Source of the DNA: Laguncularia racemosa
Taxonomy: Eukaryota; Streptophyta; Magnoliopsida; Myrtales; Combretaceae
Direction of reading: 5' to 3'
Assembly: GCA_037954665.1 (NCBI GenBank)
Contig: JBBMOL010000022.1
Location: forward strand, 496,001 to 560,000
Length of the DNA stretch: 64,000 bases
The translations under genes were made by a program, and so were the position numbers. Below the pieces are notes generated by a model. The model worked only from the letters and a program-made list of their open reading frames with translations. It did no database searches and had not been told where the DNA came from. Of the stretch, positions 32,901-44,159 are shown piece by piece. Each line of letters begins with the position of its first letter. Position 1 is the stretch's first letter.

Positions 32901-35100
32901 TTGAGAGCTTACTTGTGATCGGTGAAAGGCCGGTTATAAGACTTGGTGGCATTGAAGACATGAGAAATGGGCCAACCACAAGAGGTGGGATGATACTGAT
33001 GAAATCAACGTTGTTCTCTTTAGCGTATTTCCAGGCTGCCTGCTCCGCTAGTGTCTTTGATACGAAGTACATCTATATACACATAGAGAAAGGTAAAGAG
33101 GAATATGGTTTTTGAGTGTTGTACTCGAATCATTTTCATTCATATCAACGATATTAGCGAGAATCGGAATTTTTATACTAACCCATCCAGTCATCTTCGT
33201 AGACCTCACAAATTCAAGATCACTCCAGCAATCCTCATCGTAAACTGCCTTCTGATGCTTTTCAACGTTAACGGTTCCAGCCGATGAAGTGAAGACCACC
33301 CTCTTGATTTTTGCCTTCGCACAAGCTTCCATTATACCCAACATCCCATTAATTGTTGGCTTTATTATTTCATTCTGCATTTGGAAAACGTATAAATAAA
33401 TAAATATATCATCCCTCATTTCCGTTCCCATCACTAAATTACTGTAAAAAGACTCAACAATTCCCCTTTATTTCTTTTTTATTTATTTATTAATCATCAT
33501 AATTTACAAAAAAAAAAAAAAATTGTAAATGAGGTTAAAATGGAGATTTTAGCATTAGCATTCTTCAAATTATAATTTTTATGCTAACTCAAATTACTTA
33601 TAATTAATGCATTCGAATTGTTTTATTTTTACAAATTTATTTATTTTTATATGCACTTAAATTTTGCATTTCGTATATATTCATATTTCTGAATGTTATA
33701 ATTCTTTTAAAATTTCATAATATTCCCTAATTATTATGTAAATTGTGTCTGCATCATGATGATATGACTGTAAAATCTTAATTTCCCTTGAAACTTCTTA
33801 ATTATCGACTCTATTATTAAATTCTTTTACGAGAAATTGTTTTGTGACAATTTTCAAAATTGCGAAATTATGCCTACTTTCATAATCAATCATTTCCACT
33901 CCTTTGCTATTTTAGTAAAATATACAATATATGTATATTATTTTCTTTCCTGCTCTTATTTTATTTTATTTTTCTTCATATTACGACCAGATTCTAAAGG
34001 TTTCCAAGGTTTCTAATATTAGCAAGATGTCTCGATTAAGGAAATTGGCACACAAATAGGCTCATCTCTTTACCCACGTCCCAAAATCAAATCCTATGCC
34101 CATTTTAGCTAGTTTTAGGCCGTCTACTCTATCTCAGTTAAATTGGATTCCCTTACGAGGAAAAGGTATTTCAATGATGACCCAAATGAGTTGGATTACC
34201 TCGTGTTGCTTTGTTCGAATTCTGATTTTCTGATCTTTTAACACTAGTTTTGAACCGAATGTCTTTATCATGCAGAAGAAACATTTCAAAAACTCCAGTA
34301 GGATACGATAAATTAATTGGAAAGAGTACACTCAGGTCAGTTTATTTACAGTGAGGTTTAATAAATATTAAATCGTACCGGAATATTATTTATTTATGGC
34401 CATACAGCTGTACTGCAATATCGATATCCCCATAAGGTGACAAAAACATAACGACAAATTGAAACAATAATGCACTGATAACAATCAAGGAGCGATCGAA
34501 ATCCAAGAAATAGTTTCCTTAAGTTTAGCCTACTTCAATACGGGAAAAGGTTTCCTTTCGTAGGTTTTTGTTCATCCTCTAAAGTTCAAACAATCATCAA
34601 AGCGATGTAGATCAGAGATACAAAATATTACTTCAAATAATATGATATATGTGGGTGTACTAACCTCGGGATCTTTAGATTCGAAATCCATTGGGGTTGC
34701 AACGTGAAAAACTCCACTGCACCCTTGAATTGCCTCATCGAAGCTTCCTTCTACGCTAAGATCAGCCTTCCACAGTGTCAAGTTTGTATCTGCCTTCGGA
34801 AGATCAATTAGATGTTTAACCTTCTTCACATTATCTGCCAATAATTGATTTATCAATACTCATAATTCATTCATTGCTTGAAAGAAAAAAAATAAATAAT
34901 GCAAATAATCTTGTTATCATAGTCCAAGACGACGACGACAACAACAATAACAAAAGAGATAGAGAGAAATGAACTACTGAACTGGGATCGCGTACGGTGG
35001 CACGAACTGTGTAACCACGCTCAAGGAGCAGCTTGATCAACCACGATCCGACGAAACCTGAAGCGCCGGTCACACAGACGATTTCGGATTCGGCCACCAT
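29979..35100 (-). CDS. DFR: Dihydroflavonol 4-reductase, six exons, 336 aa
   Basis: NADPH-dependent cytosolic enzyme that reduces dihydroflavonols to leucoanthocyanidins for anthocyanins and condensed tannins. Minus-strand exons: 34983-35100, 34665-34834, 33183-33374, 32913-33072, 32413-32605 and 29979-30156, together 1011 bp including TAA. All five introns are GT-AG, and the six-exon layout is the usual one for DFR. The Rossmann motif VTGASGFVGSWL is at residues 10-21. Catalytic Ser127, Tyr162 and Lys166 (MYFVSK) are present. The substrate-contact position is Asn132 (TVNVE), the Asn type associated with broad or 3',4'-hydroxylated substrates. Gln226 (RQGQF) aligns with the other B-ring contact known from grape DFR. 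The C-terminus has FSSKKLQDLGFEF. ATG context is ACAATGG; an upstream in-frame ATG at 35154 is not conserved. The last intron is 2.26 kb. Related reductases (ANR, CCR) were considered, but the sequence is clearly DFR-like. Confidence 0.95.
30784..30801. repeat. C18 homopolymer in DFR intron 5
   Basis: Eighteen consecutive C on the plus strand, hence G18 in the DFR pre-mRNA. A 21-bp direct duplication (ccaccatcctatccaaaatga words) lies just upstream at 30703-30750. Confidence 0.9.
31700..32175 (+). pseudogene. Relic of a non-LTR retrotransposon (LINE) RNase H tail in DFR intron 5
   Basis: Plus-strand frames read VGWVKLITDGYAIQHLSYTT, then KMDSAAAIALLRS and, in another frame, LIPRELNAVVDHMAG. 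The layout follows plant-type RNase H domains found at the end of LINE ORF2: a WVKxxxDG start, a D-S-xx-A-I helix and a final N-xx-A-D-xx-A-type motif. It has several stops. An A14 run at about 32162-32175 could be the poly(A) tail. It lies antisense to DFR. No target duplication was found, and a captured host RNase H-like gene is possible. Confidence 0.45.
32715..32749 (-). repeat. Duplicate of the intron 4/exon 5 junction of DFR
   Basis: The 35 bp at 32715-32749 repeat 32587-32621 with one or two differences, including TTACCAG and the first coding bases GAAATGAACCACATTACT of exon 5. The duplicate lies upstream in the transcript, inside intron 4, and presents a decoy 3' splice site. Its next codons hit TAA only in another frame, and it has a GTACCT donor-like site 26 bases after the acceptor. 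Confidence 0.85.
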
Positions 35101-35243
35101 TGTTCTGGCTTGAGAAAATCTTGAGAGAGTACTACTAAGGTTTTTTTTTAGCAAAGAGTGGAAACTCGAGTTACTCTATGGCTATATATGTCTGTGGATA
35201 AATACTGACCGCATATGTTCATTGCTCGTGCGAAACATCTCGA

Positions 35244-35290
35244 CTTATATAAACCGATGTATTAATTTACCTAACTCTGTTGCTCACGTG
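35244..35290 (-). promoter_or_regulatory. DFR proximal promoter: TATA, MYB site, G-box
   Basis: On the minus strand the order is G-box CACGTG (35285-35290), GTTAGGT, the complement of the MYB recognition element ACCTAAC (35269-35275), then TTTATATAAG (35244-35253), which lies 144 bases before the ATG. This spacing suits a TATA-driven start with a leader of about 110 bases. DFR genes are typically activated by R2R3-MYB and bHLH factors, so a MYB element next to a bHLH-type G-box fits. A second TATA-like run at 35183-35189 is an alternative. Confidence 0.65.
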
Positions 35291-35378
35291 ACTGCCTGAC
35301 TCCTTTTGCACCTGCATGCGCTTTTTGGTAGCTGCTTCCACCTCCTTGTTTCTACCAGTCTTCTAGCTAAGCCAAAAT

Positions 35379-35690
35379 AAGTAACCATGACCCACTCTTC
35401 TCCTGACCATTAACAACCCTCGGTCAATATGGTTTGTTTATTATGATTTCCTGGTGTAGTGGGGTAATACTAACGTCGTATTCAGTAACCCCACCATTAC
35501 GTTTCACGCCTGGATAATGGACATTAAATATGTAAAAGTAACTCACTCTTCTCCTAACCTTTAACGACTCTCAAGCAATATGGTTTGTTTATATGGGTTT
35601 CTTGGTGGGGTGGGATAATACTAAGGTCATATTCAGTAACCCCTTCATTATATTTCTTGCCTGTATAAATGTCATTAAAGAAAAAGTAAG
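35379..35690. repeat. Imperfect tandem duplication upstream of DFR (period about 151 bp)
   Basis: Two copies, about 35379-35535 and 35536-35690, share cactcttctcct (35393 and 35544), caatatggtttgttta and attcagtaacccc. They begin about 100 bases upstream of the G-box. No inverted termini or ORFs are seen. Confidence 0.8.
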
Positions 35691-36989
35691 AAGTTTTCTA
35701 ATTGGTGTGAAAGATGTCTAATTTAAAAAAAAAAAAAAAAGAAGAAATGTGACGCATGTTAATGGTTAAGGGGAGGGATTCAATTGCTCTCCATTATCAT
35801 ATTTTTAATTTCCATTAATTTTAAATTCAATGATTAAGAGTGTTTTAACTCTTAAATCGTATTGTCGTGCTATTCTAATGCCATTTTAATCTCAACTATT
35901 GATTGATTATGCATGATAGTATCTAAACGATAGAATTTTGTGAAAATTGAAGAATTGAAAATAGAGATAATCCATTTCCATATGAGGTATATGCTGTAAT
36001 TTGTACACATGTATGCTTTTCTTACTCATATATATTTTACAATAAGGTTTCATAGATAGGTTAGAGTATAATTTGAATAATAATAGAGATACATTTTTAG
36101 TGAGAATTTCATGATTTCTTATTGTCTACAAATTACACATGGTTGGATAAATATCTTAAGGGACATAAATATTAAAACTAATATGTCGGATAACTATGGT
36201 CATTCTCAACGGACAATGGAAAGATATCTAAGCTATACAAGTGAATGGTTAAAAATTAAGCGATACACTAGACAAGATCCATTAATATACAATACTACAT
36301 GTCTAATGTTATTGATCCCTCATCTATATAAACGAACATAAATAATCTCTAAAGTTGAGATTTTGGGTTACGTACTTAAATATTGTGATTTTTTAAAATT
36401 ACGTAAATATTATACTCGTAATAATTATTCCTAAAATATGTTTTGAAGACGCGAACGACATTTGCAACTTTAGGGATAATAAAAAATTTTAAACTAAAGG
36501 TGCAGGCCTCGCTTCAATCCCACTGTTTAATTTTTTATTCTTTTTTACATTGACCATAGATTTAAAAGTAAAAATCACGTGATAACAGTACATAAAATAA
36601 AAAAATATAAATACAATGACAGAGTAAAATTTTCCATAGAAACAAAATAAAATAGTCATATCAGATCTATTTTTTTTCTCTCATTTGCACATAGGAAAAA
36701 AGAAGAAGTGATTCTACATAGGAAAGGAAGGATTTGAAGTAATTTACCCAAATCTAAGCGTTTTCTTAACAAATAATCAATTGTGGTATTTTTTTTTTGG
36801 AAGAGTTGAAGTTTTTTTTTTTTATCTGTGTTTGATGTAATATTTTAGGAAAATATTACTATAATGTTATATTTTATAGAAAATGTTACCGCTTATTGTT
36901 AGTTTGTAACTTGTTAGATATGGTTTATATAGATGCTGTAATACATAACATGTGATGTTAATTTTTGTATTAAAATGAGGATTTGTTGT
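35691..36989. other. AT-rich intergenic DNA
   Basis: About 1.3 kb, with A- and T-runs at 35725-35740 and 36789-36823. The short ORF at 36111-36341 resembles nothing I know. This may contain the left flank of the MULE, but no terminal inverted repeat could be set. Confidence 0.5.
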
Positions 36990-37435
36990 TATGACAAATG
37001 TGAAATATGTAGAATGTGGAATAATTCTTACAGCATTATAAAATAATACAAAAATTATTGAAATATTTAGCAGATTAAATATTATTAAAAAATAATTTTG
37101 GACAAATATGTAAAAAAAAAATTTTTTAGAAATAATGGGAGAAAAATTAAAATTAGAAATGACACAAAAAATTTTTTGAGCAAATTTTAAGAATGTCATT
37201 GAAAAAAAAATATTATGACGAAAATTCGTAATATCTAGAATGTGAAATAACTTTTACAGTGTTGTAAACTGATATAGAAATGATTGAAATTTTTAGCAGC
37301 AAAAATGTTATTAGAAAATAATATTTCACAAATTTTTAGAAAAAATTCATTTGGAAATAATGGGAAAAAATTTTAAATTTCAAATGTTACGAATTTTTTT
37401 TTTTCTTTGCAAACTTTTAGAATGTTGTTGATGGA
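36990..37435. repeat. Degenerate tandem repeat of about 224 bp, two copies
   Basis: TATGAC followed by tagaatgtg, then taa, tta, cag and a gaaattttta/gcag block recurs at 36990 and 37214, and each copy ends in an agaatgt-type word (about 37190 and 37420). Very AT-rich. Confidence 0.65.
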
Positions 37436-37559
37436 AATTGTTATATTTTTTTAAAGTTCATAATTTATATATACTGTGGATAGGAAAAGAATAACTAATT
37501 ACGTGAAATTGATGATCTATGCATTTGGAAATATTATGGCTAGTAACTAGGGGGCGGAG

Positions 37560-39225
37560 TATGATAGGGATCTAGTAAATAAGTTGAAAATGAAGAAAAA
37601 TGTCAACTACAATGAATTCTTATACAGAATATGTCGCAACATCAAAGTTGATCAATCAAAATGGGGGTTAAGATAATTCACGAACATCTTATGTTTCATG
37701 GGGCTAATATATGTTATGCGTTTATGACAATTAGAGATGATGGAGATGCTAAAAATTTTATTAAAACAGTTGAGTTATATGAAGATCATGACATATAACA
37801 AATGTACATCAGAATTTATGATAATTTGGGGGGCCTCTCGGTAAGGTAGACATTCAATACAAGTAATCAACCACATTCCTCACATGACATTGTAGAAATG
37901 TAGCTTGAGCCATCAACATTTCAACCCTCAATTCCAATTCCAATGGAAGTGAATGATGAAGATGGAATAGATAGAGTAGTTACTTCAGTATTACAACGAC
38001 CAAACACATGGGATCCGTATATGGTTCATGTAGGAGTGAAGGTTGCAACTAACACTGATGTTGAAATGGGTGTTGAGGAGGAGAGTAGTGATAATGAGGA
38101 GAGTTTCGATGAGGAAAATGAGGAAAGTGAGAATTAGGGAGACAAAGTGCTTGAGGAAGACTCTCCAGCCATATATACCTACTCAAGACAACCAATATAT
38201 TCGATCAGAGTAGGCTGAACCACCAAACATAGCAGTTAAAGATTCTATTCCGTACTACAATTTTGAGAGTGATAGTAGTTACATTTATTTCAAGTAGGAG
38301 CAAACAAATAGTTGTAGTGGTTCGAGCAGTAGTGGCGATTTCTGCAAGGGCATGAGATTCAAAATGAAAGCAGATGTGATTCAAGCAATGAAGTCTTACC
38401 ATGTGAAGAACCATTGCAACTTCACTATTGTAGAGTCCAGTCTACTGTTGTAGTTTGTTTATTATTTGAGAAGGGATAACGATTGTAAATGGAGGCTTCG
38501 AGCCTGAAAGAAGAAGTTAGAGGGCATGTTCGTAGTGATGAGATTCGAGGATCTACACACATGCAATAACCTACTGATTAGTTTGGATCACCTACAAATG
38601 GATTGCAATCTCCTTGCTAGCTAATTGTAAATCTTCTTAAGGATAATCCTAATATAAAAGTGGCCAAGCTGACTTTTATGGTCGAACAAAAATTTAGCTA
38701 CAAGATTAGTAGGAGAAGGGTTTAGGAGGGAAAGAAATGGGCTATTGAGTATGCGTACGGGAATTGGGAGATGTCTTACATTGAACTGCCTAAGCTTCTT
38801 AATGAAATAGAAAATATAAATCCTGAAACATGAATAGATTGGGGGTGGAGCAGATCGAATACCCTTGGTGTGTCTACTTTGAAGTGGGTTTTCTAGGCAT
38901 TTGGGTTATACATCACAACGTAGAGATTTCTTAGACCGGACTTTTCTGTATGAGAAGTATACTCACAAGTTGCTAGTTGCTTATGGCATTGATGGCAACA
39001 ACTATATATTTCCATTGGCATTTGCCCTAGTTGATCAGGCGACAGTTAAGACATGGGGCTAGTTTTTGAGGAAACTGAATGAATATATTGTTGGTGATGG
39101 TGAAAGTTGCGAAACCATTTACCTCATATCTGATAGACACACAGGCATCAGATTAGCATTCCAAGAAGAAGCGAATGGATGGCAGCCTCCATTTGCAATG
39201 TGGCGGTTCTGTCTCCGACACATTG
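37560..39225 (+). pseudogene. Mutator-like (MULE) transposase, 5' part
   Basis: Decayed plus-strand frame. The N-terminal part reads NYNEFLYRICRNIKVDQSKW, then an acidic linker (37943-38137: DVEMGVEEESSDNEESFDEE). The DNA-binding part follows: GMRFKMKADVIQAMKSYHVK, NDCKWRLRA and GNWEMSYIELPKLLNEIENI. The catalytic region reads YTHKLLVAYGIDGNNYIFPLAF, SCETIYLISDRHTGIRLAF (with the catalytic Asp) and WQPPFAMWRFCLRHI. The frame breaks at 39225 with TSD CATTG and resumes at 63944. This order is that of plant MuDR-type transposases. Many stops make it inactive. Terminal inverted repeats were not found in the window. Confidence 0.88.
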
Positions 39226-39894
39226 TGATGGGAATAAAACTAATTTGACAATAGGGCCCATTACTCGAGCAAGAGCTAAAGGACTGTAGAGCCTGACATT
39301 GAGAGTCATTTTTTATCAAATGGAACCTAAAGATACTCACATTGTCTTCATTCGTTTTATATGATTGTTTTATATTTAATCAAGTATACTTGTTAATATT
39401 ACAAGAGGGTGATCAAACTAATTAGCACATGGTTTAGAGGATAGTTCATGGTCTATGTTTTGAACCGAAACAGACATAGAATAGCCAGCCATGTGTTATG
39501 CTATTTTTCATTATTTTCTTATTTTTTTTCTATAATTAGGGACTAGTATAAATACTTGTAAAGGGGAACAACAAAAGACACGTGGGTCATATTTTCAATA
39601 AAAGCATCATGTGAAAAAGGGAATTTTCTCTCTTATTTCATACACTCTTATCAATTCCCTTTAGAGTTGTGGCAAGTGGAAGCTTGGATTGTTGCGTGTA
39701 AAATCAGCAATTGCAAGTTGTTTCCTCATTTTACTAGTGATTAATATCTAGTAAGAATTTGGAATTTCATTTGTTCTTTTTCTTTGGAAAATTAGGGTTC
39801 CACGTCACAAAGTGGATCCTTGCTATTTTGGAAATAATTGTTCAATTTTTTCATAAATTAGGATTGTTTTGATTGTAATTGGATTCGCGTATCA
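39226..39894 (+). repeat. CRM-C 5' LTR (669 bp)
   Basis: Starts TGATGGGAATAAAAC and ends GCGTATCA. It aligns with 63263-63938. A TATA-like agtataaatac is at about 39545-39555. Confidence 0.93.
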
Positions 39895-39899
39895 TCTTT

Positions 39900-39911
39900 T
39901 AGTATTAGAGC
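39900..39911 (+). other. CRM-C primer binding site (tRNA-Met type, two mismatches)
   Basis: TAGTATTAGAGC. The two differences from TGGTATCAGAGC are G-to-A and C-to-T, the transitions that dominate elsewhere in this window. Confidence 0.75.
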
Positions 39912-40282
39912 ATACGGTTGAGAGAAGGGAATTGCACATGGAAGTATTGATTTTGACTTAGGGATTTAGGGTTTATGCCGTGCACTTGTTCAATTATTGA
40001 TTATGTGAATTGAAATTAGATATATTGCATGAATTTTGCAGTGTTCCATTAGTTATTGTGGGTTAAAATTGAAGAAAGGACTACTTTAGGGGTTTGCCGT
40101 GGATGATTTGGGGTTTACTACATTTGATTATGTAATTATGCAATTGAGTAGTAAATGTGAATTAAAGTGCCATAAATGCTCCATTGACTTGATTTGAGAA
40201 GAGTGCATTTAAGGTATATGTAACGTGGTGTTGTAGTACACGTGATTTTTGAATTGAAATTTGAACAAGGTGTGATTGTTGG

Positions 40283-40463
40283 GTTGTGTTGTGAATTGAA
40301 GAAACTTGTGCCATGAAGTGTGTTTATGAGTTAAAGAACTTGTGCTATGAAGTTGTGTTTGTGAGTTGGAGGAATTTAGTTCCGTGAAGGTATGTTTGTG
40401 AGATAAAAAAAAAAAAAAAACTTTTGCGCAATGAAGGTGTGTTTGTGGATTGGGGAAATTTTG
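40283..40463 (+). repeat. CRM-C leader repeats
   Basis: Roughly four imperfect copies of a unit built from cttgtgccatgaagtgtgtttgtgagtt-like words, interrupted by an A16 run at 40405-40420. This is leader sequence between PBS and gag. Confidence 0.6.
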
Positions 40464-40485
40464 TCAAAGCTTTAATTCAATAATC

Positions 40486-40643
40486 ATGTCAAATAATAGT
40501 GTAAATGGAGGAATTGGGAATGAAGCCAATAGTTAGGTTTAAGGAGTGGGCCAAAGATACCATGCTGTAAGTAGAAGAAGGGATTTCGAAGAGTAGTTAC
40601 AAGAGTTAACCACTATTGTTGCTAATCTAGCTACAAGGGTTAA
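40486..40643 (+). pseudogene. CRM-C gag, N-terminal fragment
   Basis: Starts MSNNSVNGGIGNEAN with stops soon after, then LQELTTIVANLATRV, the gag coiled coil that element X also has. It is cut at 40643 by CRM-B and resumes at 47355 (ATRV joined to DQIAF). Confidence 0.85.
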
Positions 40644-41306
40644 TGATGAGGATCAGCTAGCATCACAAAGGAAGGAACCAAAATCTCATGATCCATTACA
40701 TGGTATTGGAGGCCCGATGACCTGAGCTAGAGCTAAAAGGATGAATGAAGCTCTACAAGGACTAATCATGGACTTGTAGGCCTAGGAATCAAGCTACACA
40801 AAAGGAAAACATACATGTGTCAACTTGATTCATGTGACCATGGAAGGATGAAATATTTTAGGAATATTATATATTTGCGTGGACACTACATTAGAGGATA
40901 CATTCAGTTTTGTTATTATTTGTTGGTTTGTTTTCCATGTTATTTAGTTGCCTATTTGGTGACACAAGAATAAGGATAGAATAGGTAACTTAGGATTTCC
41001 ATATTGTGTTGTGTGCTATATATATGACTGTGCTAGGGGCCGGCTAAGAGACAACTTTAATATATGAAAACACATCTTTTTCATGAGATACGAAATAACT
41101 CTTTTTGTTCTTTTGAAAAAAAAAAACTTTTCCATAGGATTCTTAACCAAATTACTAGGAATAACTTTTGATAACTTAGGTTACAGTCAACGGGTTTGAT
41201 TAAGGTTTAGTTACACATCACTTATTCAAGATGATCCTCGAGGTAATTAAAACCAACTAGCATCGTCGAGGTTCTAGGTTTAATATACCTAGGGTTTCAT
41301 GCATCA
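40644..41306 (+). repeat. CRM-B 5' LTR (663 bp)
   Basis: Begins TGATGAGGATCAGC and ends GCATCA, two bases before the PBS. Repeated at 46695-47354. Confidence 0.94.
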
Positions 41307-41308
41307 TT

Positions 41309-41320
41309 TGGTATCAGAGC
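41309..41320 (+). other. CRM-B primer binding site (initiator tRNA-Met)
   Basis: TGGTATCAGAGC, a perfect match, two bases after the LTR. Confidence 0.93.
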
Positions 41321-42316
41321 TTCGACTTCTTGAATCAAGTAAATTCTATCCTTTTCTTTAATTTGTCTATTATTCTTTTCCATAGTCATCTGTTGGTTTT
41401 TTTTTTTTCATATTCGTCAGTTGTTCTTTTCTATATTCATATTTGAAAAAAAATATTCGTATATAAAAAAAAATTATATTGTTCTTTTCCATATTCGTCT
41501 GTTGTCTTTTTCATATTCATAGATAGAAGTCATATATATAAAAAAAAAAACAAATTTCGTACTTATTCGGTCATTATAATCCATTAGGGCCGATGGTATT
41601 TAGGTTTTCTTGAATAATCAATTGTGTTCAATTTATAGCTTATCTACAAAAGAAAAAAAAATCAAATTCGGTTGCAAAAGAAAGAATCAAGAACTTAAAT
41701 TAAAAAAAAAAGAATCAAATTCGATTGCAAAAGAAAGAATCAAGAATCGAAATTCGAAAGAGAAACAAAAAAAAAAGGAATTCGACCTTGAAAGAATTAC
41801 AATTGCCAAAATCACAAGATAGCTTCTTGAATTGTTAATTACATAATTGGTTGAGTCAATTTACTTTTCATATCAATTGTTTCCAATTCCAACCGTGATA
41901 GATGCTTTGTGATTTCTAAATTGTGCATCCGAAAATTACATTCCTTAATCATTCATTGTGTTTCGGTGCAAATTATATCCTCTTGAGATTGCATGCAAAA
42001 TAATTAATTGTCTTGTTTCCGAGTTCTCTTGTGTGTCATAGCTATTGAAATTTTCTTCTAATTTACAAATTGTCACCATGATTAAAAAATGATAGTAATC
42101 ATTAATGTTAACTTAGTAATTTGAGTTTAGGAGTTCCAAATTGAGTTCCTAGCAAAAGAATTACAAAAAGTAGGTTGTGAGATCATATTTTGTGAGAGAT
42201 ATACACGAGTGGAATTGTGAGCATATCATTTGTGAGCAATACACGAGTGAGTGTGAGGAACATACTTATATATTTCTTGTGGTTGTGATCGTAACTTGCT
42301 GCAAATTATTAGAATT
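41321..42316 (+). other. CRM-B untranslated leader
   Basis: About 1 kb, AT-rich, with short direct repeats: ttcttttccatattcgtc-type words (41373-41520) and aaagaaagaatcaagaa-type words (41645-41780). The ORF at 41610-41822 is a product of these purine repeats. No gene is seen. Confidence 0.7.
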
Positions 42317-43302
42317 ATGTCGGGACAGAGCACTAATGGAGGAGAAAGTCGGGTGATGTTTGAGGAATTGATGGGGTAGATGAAGAGGATCTATGATAGG
42401 ATGGATAGGATGGAAAGGAGTAGGGAATCATCTAGCAGTACTATTGTCAGGCGAGGAGTAGGTAAATAGAATAGGGGAGGAGTTAGGATAGATGAAGAGG
42501 AGGAATCTGATTTTGCAGATTACCAACACATGGGGGATATAGGAAGTATCCAGAGGCATGATAGTAATTTAGGGAGTATTAAGTTGAAAATCCCAACTTT
42601 TGAAGGAAAGAATGATTTGGAATTGTATTTAGAATGGGAGAGGAATATGGATTATGTGTTTGAATGTCACAACTACACTGAGGAGAAAAAGATAAAATTA
42701 GCTGTAGTAGAGTTTTCAGATTATGCTAGTGTATGGTGGGATCAGTTAGTGCGTAATAGGCGCAGGTATGGAGAGCGACCTGTTAACACTTGGGAGGAGA
42801 TGAAAATGATCATACAAAAGCGTTTTATCCTTAGTCACTATATAGGGACTTACTTAGGAAAGTCCAAGGGTTGACTCAAGGAAATAATAGTGTAGAGGAT
42901 TATTACAAAGAATTGGAGATGGCCATGATTAGGGCGAGAATTGAGGAAGACGATGAGGCCACTATAGCTAGATTCATCAACGGACTGAATCGGGAGATAA
43001 CTGATGTAGTAGATCTTCACCATTACTTAGATATGGAAGAGTTATTGCATAGAGCTATTAAAGTAAAGGGGTAGCTAAAATACAAGAGTGAGTAGAGGAT
43101 TGGCTCGACTTCCAAAACTCCATAGAAGTCTACATGGAAGAGAAACTCCACCCATTCAAAGACTAAGGAGGATGTGGGGGCTAAGAATCTAGTTACTGCA
43201 CCTAAGGGAAAGACTGACACTAAACCCCCTTTTAGGATAAGAGATATAAAGTGTTTTAGGTTTCAGGGATTTGGGCACATTACATCCCAATGTCCAAATT
43301 AG
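42317..43302 (+). pseudogene. CRM-B gag
   Basis: Starts MSGQSTNGGESRVMFEELMG, followed by a TAG and a second part with the capsid-type core at 42530-43074: FEGKNDLELYLEWERNMDYV, LAVVEFSDYASVWWDQLV, RPVNTWEEMKMIIQKRF and NNSVEDYYKELEMA. A frameshift near 42855 separates GTYLGK from the continuing QGLTQGNNS. At 43253 the zinc knuckle reads CFRFQGFGHITSQC: the second Cys of the usual CxxC..H..C is Phe, so RNA binding would be impaired. Gag would form the particle. Confidence 0.87.
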
Positions 43303-43308
43303 AGGGCT

Positions 43309-44159
43309 ATGATTATCAGTGATAGTAGGGATGTAGAGAGTGTGAGCTCTGAGGAGGAGGAGGAGTCACCATCACAGGAGTATGAGGATGTTGACTTAAA
43401 GGGACCCATGAGTGGCGAGTTGTATGTTACGAGGAGAGTGCTTAGTGTACAACCTCAGGAGGATGGTGAGGGGATCCAGCGTGAACATATTTTTCATACA
43501 CGGTGTCATGTGCAGGGTAAAGTATGTAGCTTGATAATCGATAGTAGCAGCTACACTAATGTTACTAGCACTTTGTTAATAGAAAAGATGCAGTTGAAAG
43601 TAGTGAAGCATCCTAAACCATATCGATTGCAGTGGTTGAGTGATTGTGGGGAGGTTAAGGTGACCAAATAGGTACTTATAGCCTACTCTATAGGGAGCTA
43701 CAAAGATGATGTTATGTGTGATGTGATACCTATGCAGGCTAGCCACATCTTGTTAAGGCGACCTTGGCTGTTTGATATGAAGGTTATGTACGATGGGTAC
43801 AAGAACCAATATCCTTTTGTTTTAAACAAAAGGAAAGTGGTTCTCATACCTCAGAAGCCATGGGAAGCTAGTGAAGATCAGATGAGAATTGCAAAGGAAA
43901 AAAACAAACACTTGTGAGCAAAGAGGGAAAATACACACAAACACTGAGAGCAAAGGGAATGGCGAGGAAGAGTGAGGTTAAGAGTGCAGTGATGGAAAAA
44001 CAACAATTACTTGTACTTATGTGCAAGGATTTATATTTTTCTAATGTTGACATTAACTCTTCTGTACCTAGTGTTGTTTCTTTGTTGCAAGAATTCGAAC
44101 ACTTATTCTCTGAAGAAGTGCTGCAAGGATTAGCCCCTCTACGAGGGATAGAGCATTAA
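43309..44159 (+). pseudogene. CRM-B pol, protease region
   Basis: Two open pieces (43309-43671, 43714-43917) then a shifted one (43914-44159). HTRCHVQGKVCSLIIDSSSY contains the protease loop. Relatives have IIDGGS, here IIDSSS, so the Asp is kept but the following Gly is lost. MQASHILLRRPWLFD is the second conserved part. A lysine-rich linker leads to LLQEFEHLFSEEVLQGLAPL and the RT start. Stops at 43669 and 44157 correspond to probable Gln codons. Confidence 0.82.

Noticed and set aside
35101..35154. Upstream in-frame ATG extending DFR by 18 residues
   Set aside because: The extension (MLKKNLSSTLSRFSQART) is not part of DFR proteins, and the ATG at 35100 has a better context and matches the family start.
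36111..36341. 76-codon plus ORF
   Set aside because: No recognisable motif, AT-rich DNA, no supporting context.
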